From Pardosa pseudoannulata (Eukaryota > Arthropoda > Arachnida > Araneae > Lycosidae): a DNA stretch of 64,000 nucleotides. The notes beneath the pieces are model-generated. The model ran no database searches. It saw nothing but the letters and a program-made list of their open reading frames with translations, and was not told the origin of the DNA. A program made the position numbers and the translations under genes. The stretch is taken from positions 45,138,239 to 45,202,238 of the forward strand of contig CM063510.1 of the NCBI GenBank assembly GCA_032207245.1. The letters are read 5' to 3'. This document shows positions 52,361 to 61,659 of this stretch, piece by piece; position 1 is the first letter of the stretch; each line of letters opens with the position of its first letter.

Positions 52361-52552
52361 CAGTTAATTGTTGCTGTTGCTGGAGAATTCTGCGTGTTCT
52401 TTCTGTAGTGCCCATAGGCATTTTAATTTTATAAGCCCCTTCCTCTTCAGGTGCAACTCTTCTAACTTTTTTGACTGGAAATTCTTCACAAGGTGATCTT
52501 TTTAAATTAATAATTGTAGATTTTTTGGGAACTATCTGAATTTTTGAGGATT
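52361..52552 (-). CDS. C19orf47: C19orf47-like SAM-domain protein, exon 5
   Basis: 192 bases after ATGTTATAG (acceptor 52554-52553), ending at GTACAT, phase 1 both ends. It contains the basic VKKVRRVAPEEEG stretch followed by YKIKMPMGTTERTRRIL and a glutamine run. This closely matches the KYVINMPKGTTPRTRKIL-QQQ block that I recall from vertebrate C19orf47, the strongest similarity outside the SAM domain. The role of the block is unknown; the KKVRR run could be a nuclear localisation signal. Confidence 0.9.
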
Positions 52553-52952
52553 CTATAACATAATAATTTTTTTTTATCAATATTGCACAACTAATATGTA
52601 CCATTTGAAGATATTACAATAGATTACCATTTATTATACAGTCGGAATATTAATGTTAAACATGATTTAGTCAGAAATATATGATAACAATCTGAATAAA
52701 ATAATTTAAAAGCATGAATTTAAAAGTATAACTGAAAATAAATTATGACAAAATTAATAAAAAATATTGAAACAAAAAAAAATTTATTCATAATAATTTT
52801 TAAGCATAAACAGTTGTTAAAACAAAACAAATACATCTTATATTCAATTATAATTGATGCTAACCAAGGGAATCCTGCAGTTTCATTAAATACATAACAT
52901 TTGCACCACTTTTTCAAAAAAACAAAACATCTTAAAACTCTTCATATTTTAG

Positions 52953-52984
<32 letters not shown>

Positions 52985-53501
52985 CAGCCAGACATAACAT
53001 TGAAGGTGCACTTTTGAGACAAGTAAATAATTGGCAATATTTTTTCTGTCCTTTTGTTACACTTGCAGCTAAATGTGGACCATGGTTGGAATTGGATGCC
53101 TACTCATACTAACCCACCAGAGCTCAGGTTTGAATTTAAATTTTGAAAATTAAAATAACAAAATAATTGCTTTAAAAAAAAAAAAAAACTTGCTTCACTT
53201 AATACTCAATTCACAGCAATGGCATTTAGCTAGCACTTAAAGTTATGAACTAAGTGGGATAAGGTATAAAACTGGATACAAAAGGATGAAACTGATAATT
53301 TTTAGGCTATCAGAAAAACAAAAATATTGTTAACTTGTTCAAGTCTGTGATTATGCAATTCAATTCTCTATTTGGGCCTGGGGACATACTGATAGGATTA
53401 TGAAATAGAACATTTTAATTTTTAAACAACACTAGATGGCAGTTGAAGTCCATTATTTTTTTTTAATAATGTTCCATAGAGTATTGACTTACAGTTCTAT
53501 T

Positions 53502-53510
<9 letters not shown>

Positions 53511-53548
<38 letters not shown>

Positions 53549-53648
53549 GGGGGGGGTGGGGGGGGGGGGGGGGGTGTGGGGGGGGTGGGGGGGGGGGGGG
53601 GTGGGGGGGGGTGGGGTGGGGGGTGGGGGGGGGGGGGGGGGGGGTGGT

Positions 53649-53687
<39 letters not shown>

Positions 53688-53736
53688 GGGGGGGGGGGGG
53701 TGCAACGGTGAGGGGGGGGGGGGGGGGGGGGGGGGG
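53511..53736 (+). repeat. Poly-G tract, about 226 bp
   Basis: Almost uninterrupted G with scattered T and A and one TGCAACGGTGA interruption at 53701-53711. A T run and C precede it. On the transcribed strand of the host gene it is poly-C. The long Gly and Pro frames are artefacts. It may form G-quadruplexes or may be an assembly error. Confidence 0.95.
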
Positions 53737-53881
53737 AGAATTTTAACATGTAAACTAAAGCATATGTTCAGGTCGGTTTTATTTTAGCCATCACAGCAGA
53801 GTCAAATATTTAAGGAAGAACAAGATTTCTAAATTGATAAATGAATCAGATAGTAAAATGGAGGTAATTTTTATAATACAA

Positions 53882-53950
53882 GTGACAGTGTCTCATTAGA
53901 ACCCGTGTGCAAAACAGTAGACCATAGCGCTCCAAACCAAAACCAAATAA
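53882..53950 (+). repeat. SINE family 1, 3' fragment
   Basis: GTCTCATTAGAACCCGTGTG through CGCTCCAAACCAAAACCAAA matches the 3' part of the SINE at 27107. The tRNA-like head is absent. Confidence 0.7.
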
Positions 53951-54059
53951 AAAAAAACCACAATATTATTCCTATTGTGGTACATTTTCATCTTTCAATA
54001 TGTATAATTAAAAATATTTAATAAAACAGTGCTACCTGAAATTTAGAAAAATATTTGTA

Positions 54060-54569
54060 TTAAAACCAAGGCATTAACATAGAATTTACTGTCCTGTCAA
54101 TTACTTTTGATGTAAGATATTTTGAGATATCACTACGATGGTAATAATGGGACTGATAATTTGACCCAAACATTAATGCAAGGGAATTTTTTAATAATTT
54201 TAGGACTGATCTGTGTCCCAATGGAGGTTCGTTGCAAAAAATAAACATTCTTTTATCAGTTGTCCCAATACTAGTTTCATCACCATCATTGACATTATGC
54301 CTATAGGAGAAAATTTTATCTATTATTGATCCCCATGATTCACGAATAGCTTCTGATATAGGAACAGATATAATGTGTATTAAGAAATTGATAAATTTAG
54401 GGATCTGTGGTTTTAATTCATTTACAGCTTGCACTAATATAGCTTTCATTTCAAAAAACATTCTAGTTTGCCAAGAATGATCAATTGCATCAAAAATCCA
54501 GTTCCAAAAAAGTGGAGAGATCTGAAGCTTTGTTATCCATATTTGAAAAAGGAAATAATGAATAATCAA
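54060..54569 (-). CDS. Unidentified 169-codon open frame in an intron
   Basis: On the minus strand a stop-free frame of 510 bases ends with TAA at 54062-54060. It is far longer than chance for DNA this AT-rich, and its composition is unlike a repeat. I do not recognise the product. It is mixed, with hydrophobic helical parts (FWNWIFDAIDHSW, IPKFINFLIHIISVPISEA) and a C-terminal half with CNEPPLGHRSVLKLLKNSL. The frame opens with TTG, and the first ATG lies 33 codons or more in; an acceptor-like CTTCAG at about 54522 could make it an exon. It lies between exons 4 and 5 of the C19orf47-like gene on its strand, but no homologue of that gene has such a segment. A decayed transposase C-terminus of hAT-related type is possible. 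Confidence 0.35.
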   Translation of the reverse strand: MIIHYFLFQIWITKLQISPLFWNWIFDAIDHSWQTRMFFEMKAILVQAVNELKPQIPKFINFLIHIISVPISEAIRESWGSIIDKIFSYRHNVNDGDETSIGTTDKRMFIFCNEPPLGHRSVLKLLKNSLALMFGSNYQSHYYHRSDISKYLTSKVIDRTVNSMLMPWF

Positions 54570-54782
54570 AGTAGAAAAATAGTTTAGCAGTTGATATTAC
54601 CAACATCACGTTCCTTACTTTGGTCAAAATAAACCTGGTATTGCTGTAACAAGGAATCACCATAATCCAATAAGTATTTTACATCTTTTCCTACTTATGG
54701 AAAACCATCAATATATATATATATATACACACATATATAAAGGAAAAAAAAAAAGTTTTTCCGCGAGCCACGATTGTTCTGC

Positions 54783-55240
54783 AGCAGAGTGCTAAGCTTA
54801 CTGGCCTATTCTTTTGGATTAGCGTGCAATAAGACACGATAAATCAGTAAACAATAACAATTTTATTGTCATAACAAAAGAACAACGCATAAACACTTAA
54901 ATTACAATTCTAACATGTCCTAAACTAAGCTAAACAGAAATTAACTCTTACTAGAGGAGGGGGAACAACCTGATAAACATAACATTTATATATACCAACA
55001 CATCTCTCGAGGCTATATATATACTTATTAATTTGCATAGTGCTCACTCCAGAGCCAAGTATGCTACAGCCGCTAAATTTCCCGATTGGCTGTGACTATT
55101 ACGTCAATAGTAGGAAGGGGTGTTTCTCGGGATCGGAAGGAAATTAAAAATAAACTAACTGAAAATAAGCGATTTTCAGAAAATTAAGTTGGCAGTTAAA
55201 TGGGTTATTTTATTCTTAAAATTCTGAAAATGCCAACACA
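54783..55240 (+). mobile_element. Unclassified GC-richer insertion flanked by direct repeats
   Basis: GAGCCACGATTGTTCTGC (54765-54782) and GAGCCAGTTGTTCTGC (55241-55256) flank a 458-bp GC-richer segment. The repeat differs by two bases plus a small indel, so it could be a target-site duplication or chance. The minus strand has an AATAAA near 54861, which would fit a solo LTR, but no TG/CA ends coincide. Confidence 0.35.
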
Positions 55241-55347
55241 GAGCCAGTTGTTCTGCGACGTGCGTAGTAGTTTTTGGCACATTCTGCTTTGGGGAGTACA
55301 AAGTCCAAATGACTGACAAATGGATATGAAAGATCTACGATACCTGG

Positions 55348-55388
<41 letters not shown>

Positions 55389-55581
55389 CATTAAATTTGT
55401 AAAAAAAAAAATTATTAGCTATAGCTTATAGTTTTACTGGCAATTTGTTTAAGTTTTTAAAACATCCATTTTTTTTTCTGACAGTGAATACATAAATTTC
55501 AAAGAGATGAAAACATTTTATTTAAAATTTATGATTGTTTATATAAATACCATGAAACTTTTGTTACAGTATATTTAGATA

Positions 55582-56123
55582 CAATCGAACTCATTTATAA
55601 CAAGCACAAAGGGACCGTAACATTTACTCGTTAAATCCGAGTGCTCATAATAAACGGGTCCTTAAGGCAGGAGTGCAACCAGAAGGGGAAGGGCTAGGGA
55701 GGTCAAGTGATTGAGTTTACTTAAAATTTAATTAATCTTAACGAACTCAGGTCAAAGAATGATCATCTGACCCTCCTACTTGACCTCTACACTTAGCAGG
55801 TTCAGCTGTTCTCCTCATCTCACCCTACCCCCATGTTTACAATAAGCCCCACCTGTTGTACCAGATTTATGAACCCTTCCTATTGATATTGGAATGCTGG
55901 AGGAATTTTTCTTACAAAAGTATTAAATTGTGGATAAGGAAAAAATAATAAGACAGAAAGACTAGAAATATGAGAAAAAAAGTTTGCAAGACAGTAAAAT
56001 ATTGCTTTCTAAAACCAGGTCTTGCTTGTTAAAAGCGACTTCTGTTCCATAGACTTAACATTGATCCATCCAAATATTCTCGTCTCTCGGTAAATCCGAG
56101 CTCGTTATAAACAAGTTCGACTG
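55582..56123 (+). mobile_element. Pogo-like MITE, 542 bp
   Basis: Ends CAATCGAACTCATTTATAAC and the inverted CAGTCGAACTTGTTTATAAC match at 17 of 20 positions, with TA immediately outside each end (55580-55581 and 56124-56125). The CAGTCGAAC start is typical of pogo/Tigger-type Tc1 relatives. A second inner pair (ACTCGTTAAATCCGAG against CTCGGATTTACCGAG) extends the symmetry. No transposase is present. Confidence 0.85.
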
Positions 56124-56808
56124 TACTATCAATGATTATAAACTGTAAATTTTAATATATTGACTTAAAGTTATGATTTTTTATATATATTTTTAAATGA
56201 AATTAGGTTGAACAAGAAAAAATGTGCAGGTCAAGGAAAGCACTTCTGGTAATCATCTTCTGGTGGACAGGTTAAAAGAAATATAAAGCAGAGGTGACAA
56301 TTACATGATTTACTAAAAAAATTTAAAATATCAATAAGTAAAATACTTTACTGTGATAAAAAAAAAAAGTAATGATACTTAAAAATAATAATTGCATTTT
56401 TTTTTTATTATGGCACCTTTAAATCATATTTCCTATCTCTGGTGTAAGGTATGCAATAAAAAATTAACATGTAATGACTTGTTATATCTAGTGGAAGTTG
56501 AAATTCATCTCATATTACTCACTAACCCTGACTTTAAAAAAAAAAGGAAGAGAGTAAATATTGCATCTGTTCCGATGACTTGTTATAGCTGGTGGAAGTT
56601 GAAATTCACCTCACATTACTCAATAACCCTCACTTTAAAAAAAAAAGTATATTCTTAACAAGTAACAAAATATCTGAGCCTATCCTAAGAACAATCTTGA
56701 AGACCAACCATCTACATAAACCGTATAAAACTTGATTAAAACAATAACAGTAAGTACTATAGTAAAGAATACAAAGAAATAATCTTAAAATATAGAAATT
56801 TTCATTAC

Positions 56809-56889
56809 CAGGTTCACTGCTACTTAATGGAGTCCGTTTAGGAGATGGTCGGAGAGGTCTAGTATAGTGTCCAACCATACGCCCTACAA
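56809..56889 (-). CDS. C19orf47: C19orf47-like SAM-domain protein, exon 4
   Basis: 81 bases after TTTCAG, ending at GTAATG, phase 1 both ends. The product GRMVGHYTRPLRPSPKRTPL is basic and proline-rich, with SP and TP sites suited to proline-directed kinases. It is a linker with no visible fold. Confidence 0.8.
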
Positions 56890-57261
56890 CTGAAATCAAA
56901 TTATAATGTTTCAATAAATTCAACTGTTTAAAGAAACAAAATAATTTTTAAATAGTACATTTTGAAAGAAAAATACTTGATTTTGAGCTCAAATCCATTT
57001 TTATTTTATATATGACAAGGATAATATACATTGCATGTAGAAAAAAAAAACAACCTGTAAATTAATTTTGATACATTTAGATCATGAAAATTTCTCCTCG
57101 CTCAAATGTTCAGAATGCTTATCTTTCTAATATATAGCTAGATAAAGTCATGTAAAAGGCCTATACAGAACTGCTTTTATACTGCATGATAGGAAGAAAT
57201 TGCTGATGATACCGAAAGTATAAAGTATAATTTCTATCATCATTTATTCCAAAATTCTTAC

Positions 57262-57310
57262 CTTTACTAGGCACAACAGCTGTATTTCCAATTGCCTTTT
57301 CTTTTGCCAA
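57262..57310 (-). CDS. C19orf47: C19orf47-like SAM-domain protein, exon 3
   Basis: A 49-base exon after CATTTAG, ending at GTAAGA, phase 0 in and phase 1 out, encoding LAKEKAIGNTAVVPSK. The short exon is supported by good splice signals and agreement of frame with its neighbours. Confidence 0.75.
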
Positions 57311-57891
57311 CTAAATGAGAACAAAATTACAAGAAATTCAAAATATAAACTTTCAATTTTTTTATATGCAATTAAATTTTGATTAACTAATCAGATACAA
57401 CAGAATAAAATACATTTGATTTTACTAGAGGACCTAATAAATTACTATGACTAGGTTTAATGTAATGAATAATAATTGTAACTGAGAATCTAAGAATTCC
57501 TTGCAATTAACAAAAAGTTCATATTAGCTATTTTAAAATAAATATTTGATAAAAGATACAAGAAAAATTATGGCAGATCAATTTCTAATACTTCACATAG
57601 AAAGCATTTTTAATAAAAATCTATCATGATCATCAAATTACTTTTCTGATATATTTCTCTATCACAAAATATAAGGTCAAATTTATAAATGTTGCAAATT
57701 ACATAAAAAATCAAAAAAAAAAAAATTTTTAAATAAAAAAAAACACACTTAGTATCTTTATTAACATTAATAGTTACTTTAATTCTTACTAGTTTGTAGT
57801 TACATTACTTACATTTAATCTTAATTATTTGATATAAAAACAAAAAATGCATGGTCAATATATTAATATGCAAACTTGTTAATTCCCATAC

Positions 57892-58094
57892 CTGAGTATG
57901 AAATTCTTTAGCAAATCGAAGTATTGCAATGACGTCACCCATAACTCGTATACCCATATCATATAAATATTCTTTAGATAAATCCATCAACATATTCAAC
58001 TGAATGCGATTGTCTGAAAATATGAGGGCATAATTAGCAGCTACATTTGGTGGTAGTCCAGCTTTAGTAAAAAATGCCAGCCACTGAGAGGTAT
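57892..58094 (-). CDS. C19orf47: C19orf47-like SAM-domain protein, exon 2 (SAM domain)
   Basis: 203 bases after TTTCAG, ending at GTATGG, phase 1 in and phase 0 out. Residues about 6-73 form a SAM-like helical domain: SQWLAFFTKAGLPPNVAANY, IFSDNRIQLNMLMDLSKEYL and MGIRVMGDVIAILRFAKEFH. The WxxFF start, NRI, MLxDLxKE and GDIIAIL-AK pattern matches the N-terminal domain of vertebrate C19orf47, which I recall. SAM domains mediate protein or RNA binding; the partner and the function of this protein are not known. The total protein from nine exons is 355 residues against about 420 in human. Confidence 0.92.
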
Positions 58095-58340
58095 CTGAAA
58101 TAAAAAGTTGCATATTAAACATTCTATATATTTTGACTTAATTACTGCATGCTTTTACAATATCCATTATAGTATTCTGTTAAACAATTAAAATGTATCT
58201 TAAACATAAAAGGAATAATTATAGGTTCTTTCAAGGTAAACTGAGTGACCAAAAGAGATAAAATTTGAAAAAGATTTAACTAAGGTCACATTCAAATATT
58301 ATTCTACCATTTTTACAATAAGAATGCTAAAACACTTAAA

Positions 58341-58722
58341 CAATGGTTTTCAAACTTTTTGAAACTGGGGTGCAGTTAAAATTCTACAAATCTTTGTAAG
58401 TGAACAGTGTAAAAATTTCTGAGAAATAAGTTACTATAATTGAATAAAATATTACAAGAAAAAATATAAGAATACTCCAAGTTAATTCATTATTTAAAAA
58501 ATGCATCAGCTGCATATCTCCTAGAAATTTTTTCAATTTTAAGAGTACATATTTAAAAAGCAAAATTTTCAATTTCTCATTAATTTTTCAAAGAATTTAT
58601 TTCTTTTTACATTTAATTGTGTTGAAGATAGTAAGTCCTAATTCACAAAAACATGTTGTTGAAAATATTCAATGCTTTTTTAGATGTTACTTAATCAAGG
58701 GTACACTGTTTGAGAATCATTG
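58341..58722 (+). mobile_element. hAT-type MITE, 382 bp
   Basis: Ends CAATGGTTTTCAAAC and inverted CAATGATTCTCAAAC match at 13 of 15. Flanks CACTTAAA and CTCTAAAA agree at six of eight, as an old 8-bp duplication would. It lies in the first intron of the C19orf47-like gene and is AT-rich and noncoding. Confidence 0.7.
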
Positions 58723-59355
58723 CTCTAAAACAATGTTAATATTGCTTTGAAAATAATAACAGCCCACATTACTTATGACAAAAGAAATATATATTACATC
58801 TTTTACTACCCAATAAAGAAAACAAACCATTTGTTAAATCCAAGTAACTTGCAAAGTATGATAAAATTAATATTTCATAATACAAAATAAATTTTACTAT
58901 AAATCATTCTAATACATATAAAATTTTTCAGTATAAAAATCCTTTTACTTAAACAAAATTTCATGATACAAAACGATCATAAGAGAAGATTTTTGGGAAA
59001 GTAATACTATTACCCATTGCATTAAAAAGCTTTTGCAGAAATGTTTTTAAAGACATACTTTGTAACATTTAATTTTAAGAGTAACTATGTAAAAAAAAAA
59101 ATTATTTTATCAACTGGGCAATAAATGATAGTAATTACTACGATTATCACTTGAAATAACCGGCAAACAAAAGTTTTACAGAATTATATCCAAAACAAAC
59201 TACACAAGTTTAAATCAAAAAAAAGGGAAGATCGGATAGAAAGAATAAAAATTAAATGTGGAAACAAAATAATTTTAGTCAATAACTTAATTAAACGCTA
59301 GATTATGATAATCATTCGAGTAAAAATACATTAATCAAAAATAGTACACACTCAC

Positions 59356-59371
59356 CAAATGTATCAGACAT
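59356..59371 (-). CDS. C19orf47: C19orf47-like SAM-domain protein, exon 1 (16-base first coding exon)
   Basis: ATGTCTGATACATTTG followed by GTGAGT encodes MSDTF plus one base that completes Asp with exon 2, giving MSDTFDTSQW. This fits the short N-terminus (MATSEW-like) before the SAM domain of homologues. It is the only well-placed ATG with a donor of the right phase before exon 2. The remaining 5' UTR would extend upstream toward 59400 or beyond. Confidence 0.75.
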
Positions 59372-59927
59372 GACTATAAGGACAAAAGTCAGACACTACA
59401 CCTGACAAACAGACAGATTCATGCAGCTTAAGTAGCTACACTATGAATATGTAACACAATTTAAGTCTCCCTGGCGTAAGGTAAAATGTACAATAAAACG
59501 AAAAACAAATTAAACTATATGCAAAAATAGACAGTAACTCCACACTTCGTGATGAACTACAGATGTTGCCAATATTATTTAATAAAAAGATAACTTTTTA
59601 AACACAAAAAATAGCTTCTGCATTTTAAATAAGTAAATGTTTTCAGCTTTTTTATTTGTTGAATTTTTTATTAAAGTCTACTTTTTGCGATTTTTGCTTA
59701 GTTTGATCTATTTGATTTTCATCAGTTATTTCTTAAAAATATTTGGCATTTTTGAACTGGAACCAAGTAGCAGTCTAGGTAGCTGTCTGCTATCTGTGAT
59801 GATTGTTTGTGTATGTCTGCTACATCCATCCATAAAAATAAATTCGAAATGTTTCTGCTATTTTTTATACGCCTTTGCGTATTGTAATCTATTGTGATTG
59901 TAATTGTACACATTTATAAAATTTGAA
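59372..59927. promoter_or_regulatory. Head-to-head intergenic region, presumed bidirectional promoter
   Basis: The ATG of the C19orf47-like gene (59371, minus) and that of PGAP2 (59928, plus) are 556 bp apart with nothing coding between them. The stretch is slightly richer in GC and CpG than its surroundings near 59390-59480. A shared promoter is inferred from the layout alone; no TATA or initiator element could be picked out. The 86-codon frame at 59637 is not supported. Confidence 0.5.
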
Positions 59928-60644
59928 ATGGGTCATTTAGTTCAAATACATTTTAAGAGCTTTATATCTGTTGTAGCTCTTCTTCCACTGTCAGCTTTTA
60001 TTTTTTGTATTATTTGGTCTATTTTATTTAATTATGAAGAAGTAACAAGTACGCACTGTCACGTTCGAAATTTCTTACCCTCAGTAAGTACCTCTGTTGG
60101 TGGATATAGTCCTCAAAAATATGTTTGGCGAATGAGCATTGCATTACATTGCACGCCAAGATTTCTTATAAGTCTGATGTACTACAATTACTTCTCACAG
60201 TTATTCTCATCCGAATCAAATTGGCAGCGACTTATCTTTGCATGCTACTTTTTACAAAACCTTGAGATATTAAGCCTGATAGGTTTAACTTACATTTCAT
60301 CCAGTGAAGATTTCCCACTGCATCAGAAGCTGTTTATTTCCTTCGTAATCTGTGCTTTATTATCAATGCTGTTTCTCTTTCTTATTTTCAAAAATAGACT
60401 TCATCAGCATCAGTCACGACTACGTCGAAAATCTGCAAGGTTAAAATTACTTCTTATGGCAATTAATTTCATTGCTTTCTGTTCATCTGTGTACTTCTAC
60501 TTCCGACATAACTGGTATTGTGAGCCAGGACTATATTCTCTCTTTGCTCTGGCAGAGTATGTGGTTGTGTTATCAAATATAGGATACCATTTCACTGCAA
60601 ATTACGACTTTTTGACTGAATATATTATTGTTGATACTTTGTAA
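59928..60644 (+). CDS. PGAP2: Post-GPI attachment to proteins factor 2 (PGAP2), single exon
   Basis: A 238-residue multipass membrane protein. PGAP2 acts in the Golgi in fatty-acid remodelling of GPI anchors, in the reacylation step that gives mature lipid anchors. SAFIFCIIWSILFNYEEVTS, NFLPSVSTSVGG, QKYVWRMSIALHCTPRF, LTYISSSEDFPLHQ, INFIAF and YFRHNWYCEPGLYSLFALAE align along the whole length of the family. About six hydrophobic segments occur (roughly residues 12-34, 75-92, 100-122, 133-157, 175-193, 203-222). The start at 59928 is chosen because the frame further upstream offers only a TTG. No introns interrupt it. Confidence 0.95.
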   Translation: MGHLVQIHFKSFISVVALLPLSAFIFCIIWSILFNYEEVTSTHCHVRNFLPSVSTSVGGYSPQKYVWRMSIALHCTPRFLISLMYYNYFSQLFSSESNWQRLIFACYFLQNLEILSLIGLTYISSSEDFPLHQKLFISFVICALLSMLFLFLIFKNRLHQHQSRLRRKSARLKLLLMAINFIAFCSSVYFYFRHNWYCEPGLYSLFALAEYVVVLSNIGYHFTANYDFLTEYIIVDTL

Positions 60645-60712
60645 ATCAAATTTGTTTTATATAATAGATCTGAATGAGTTAGGTTAACTATAATTAATAT
60701 TTCCTGTATAGC

Positions 60713-60718
60713 AATAAA
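60713..60718 (+). terminator. Candidate polyadenylation signal of PGAP2
   Basis: AATAAA 69 bases after the stop codon; a further GAATAAA lies near 60781. Confidence 0.4.
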
Positions 60719-61335
60719 TATTTTAAGCTATAAATTCTCTTTTGTTCATGCCTAAACATGTATAACATTCATTTAAAATATGAATAAATTTTAGTTAATT
60801 TATTAGGTATTAAAAATAACTGCATATGATATTTATCATGCAGTAATGCTGAAAATTATTGATATAGATATGTTCATAAATTATAGCAAGTTCATTCCTT
60901 CTAATAGAAATTCCCCTTGATTATCTGGTACTTCTAATTATCATGATGTGTCAAAAGGTTGCTATGGAAAAAATATTAAAGAAGTTTGGTTTTTATTGTT
61001 TCGCTATAAGCAACAAGAAAAAATATTCTCATTCAACTATTTCCTATTCTGTACTATAGCATTTCTCATTTGTATTAAGAGGCTTTCTATCTGTGTTCTG
61101 GCAAAGGTGACGTCAAAATTATGAAATGAGAGATACTTCTTTTAAATACAATTTTTAAATAAAAGAAAAAAGCATTAAGTTTCATTCATTTATGAACATG
61201 ATAGTAATCAGATTGTAGACATATAAGTGTTGAATTAATTTTAGATTTCTGCAAATTTAAATAGCACATTCCTAAAATTTATGCTGTTATATGTTATTTG
61301 CTTATTAGAAATGTACATGTGTGTTTATATATACA

Positions 61336-61619
61336 AGGCAGGGGGAGGGATTCGGGGAACTAGTTCCCCCCCCCCCGAAATTTTGAAAAACCAATTTGTA
61401 GATAGACAATGTCCCACATTTGTGTGCATGTGCTATCTGCCTAGCTGTTCATGAACATAAACAGATAATCTCTTTAAAAAAACGCTCAGACCATAAAAGT
61501 CGTCCTGGGCTGCTGGCCGGAAATACAGTGCTTTCCCTTTCATCAATTAGAGAATCCTTCACAAATAAAGATGTTTTCCTCCCTTGGTCCCCCTCCAAAA
61601 ATAATTTCTGGCTACGGCC

Positions 61620-61622
<3 letters not shown>
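61336..61622 (-). mobile_element. Possible transposon fragment with CAGGGCCGTAGCC end
   Basis: On the minus strand it begins CAGGGCCGTAGCCAGAAATT, a terminus found at many DNA-element copies in invertebrates, followed by a G-rich GGAGGGGGACC run and ending in a poly-G/C stretch (61366-61376). The opposite end is not clearly inverted. The 100-codon frame at 61420 is not considered coding. Confidence 0.45.

Positions 61623-61656
<34 letters not shown>
61622..61656 (+). repeat. (TA)n microsatellite
   Basis: A simple TA run directly after the transposon-like terminus. Other short runs are at 54711-54730 and 55351-55381. Confidence 0.9.

Positions 61657-61659
<3 letters not shown>

Larger units (their letters stand above)
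52553..56808 (-). other. C19orf47-like gene intron 4 (4.3 kb)
   Basis: It contains a poly-G/C tract, a partial SINE, an unexplained 169-codon open frame on the gene's strand, a direct-repeat-flanked GC-richer insertion and a pogo-like MITE. Each is listed separately. Confidence 0.7.

Noticed and set aside
53436..53749. Long poly-Gly and poly-Pro frames
   Set aside because: They come from the poly-G tract and have no other sequence content.
59637..59897. An 86-codon gene between the C19orf47-like gene and PGAP2
   Set aside because: It is low-complexity hydrophobic sequence with no domain and would sit in the presumed shared promoter.
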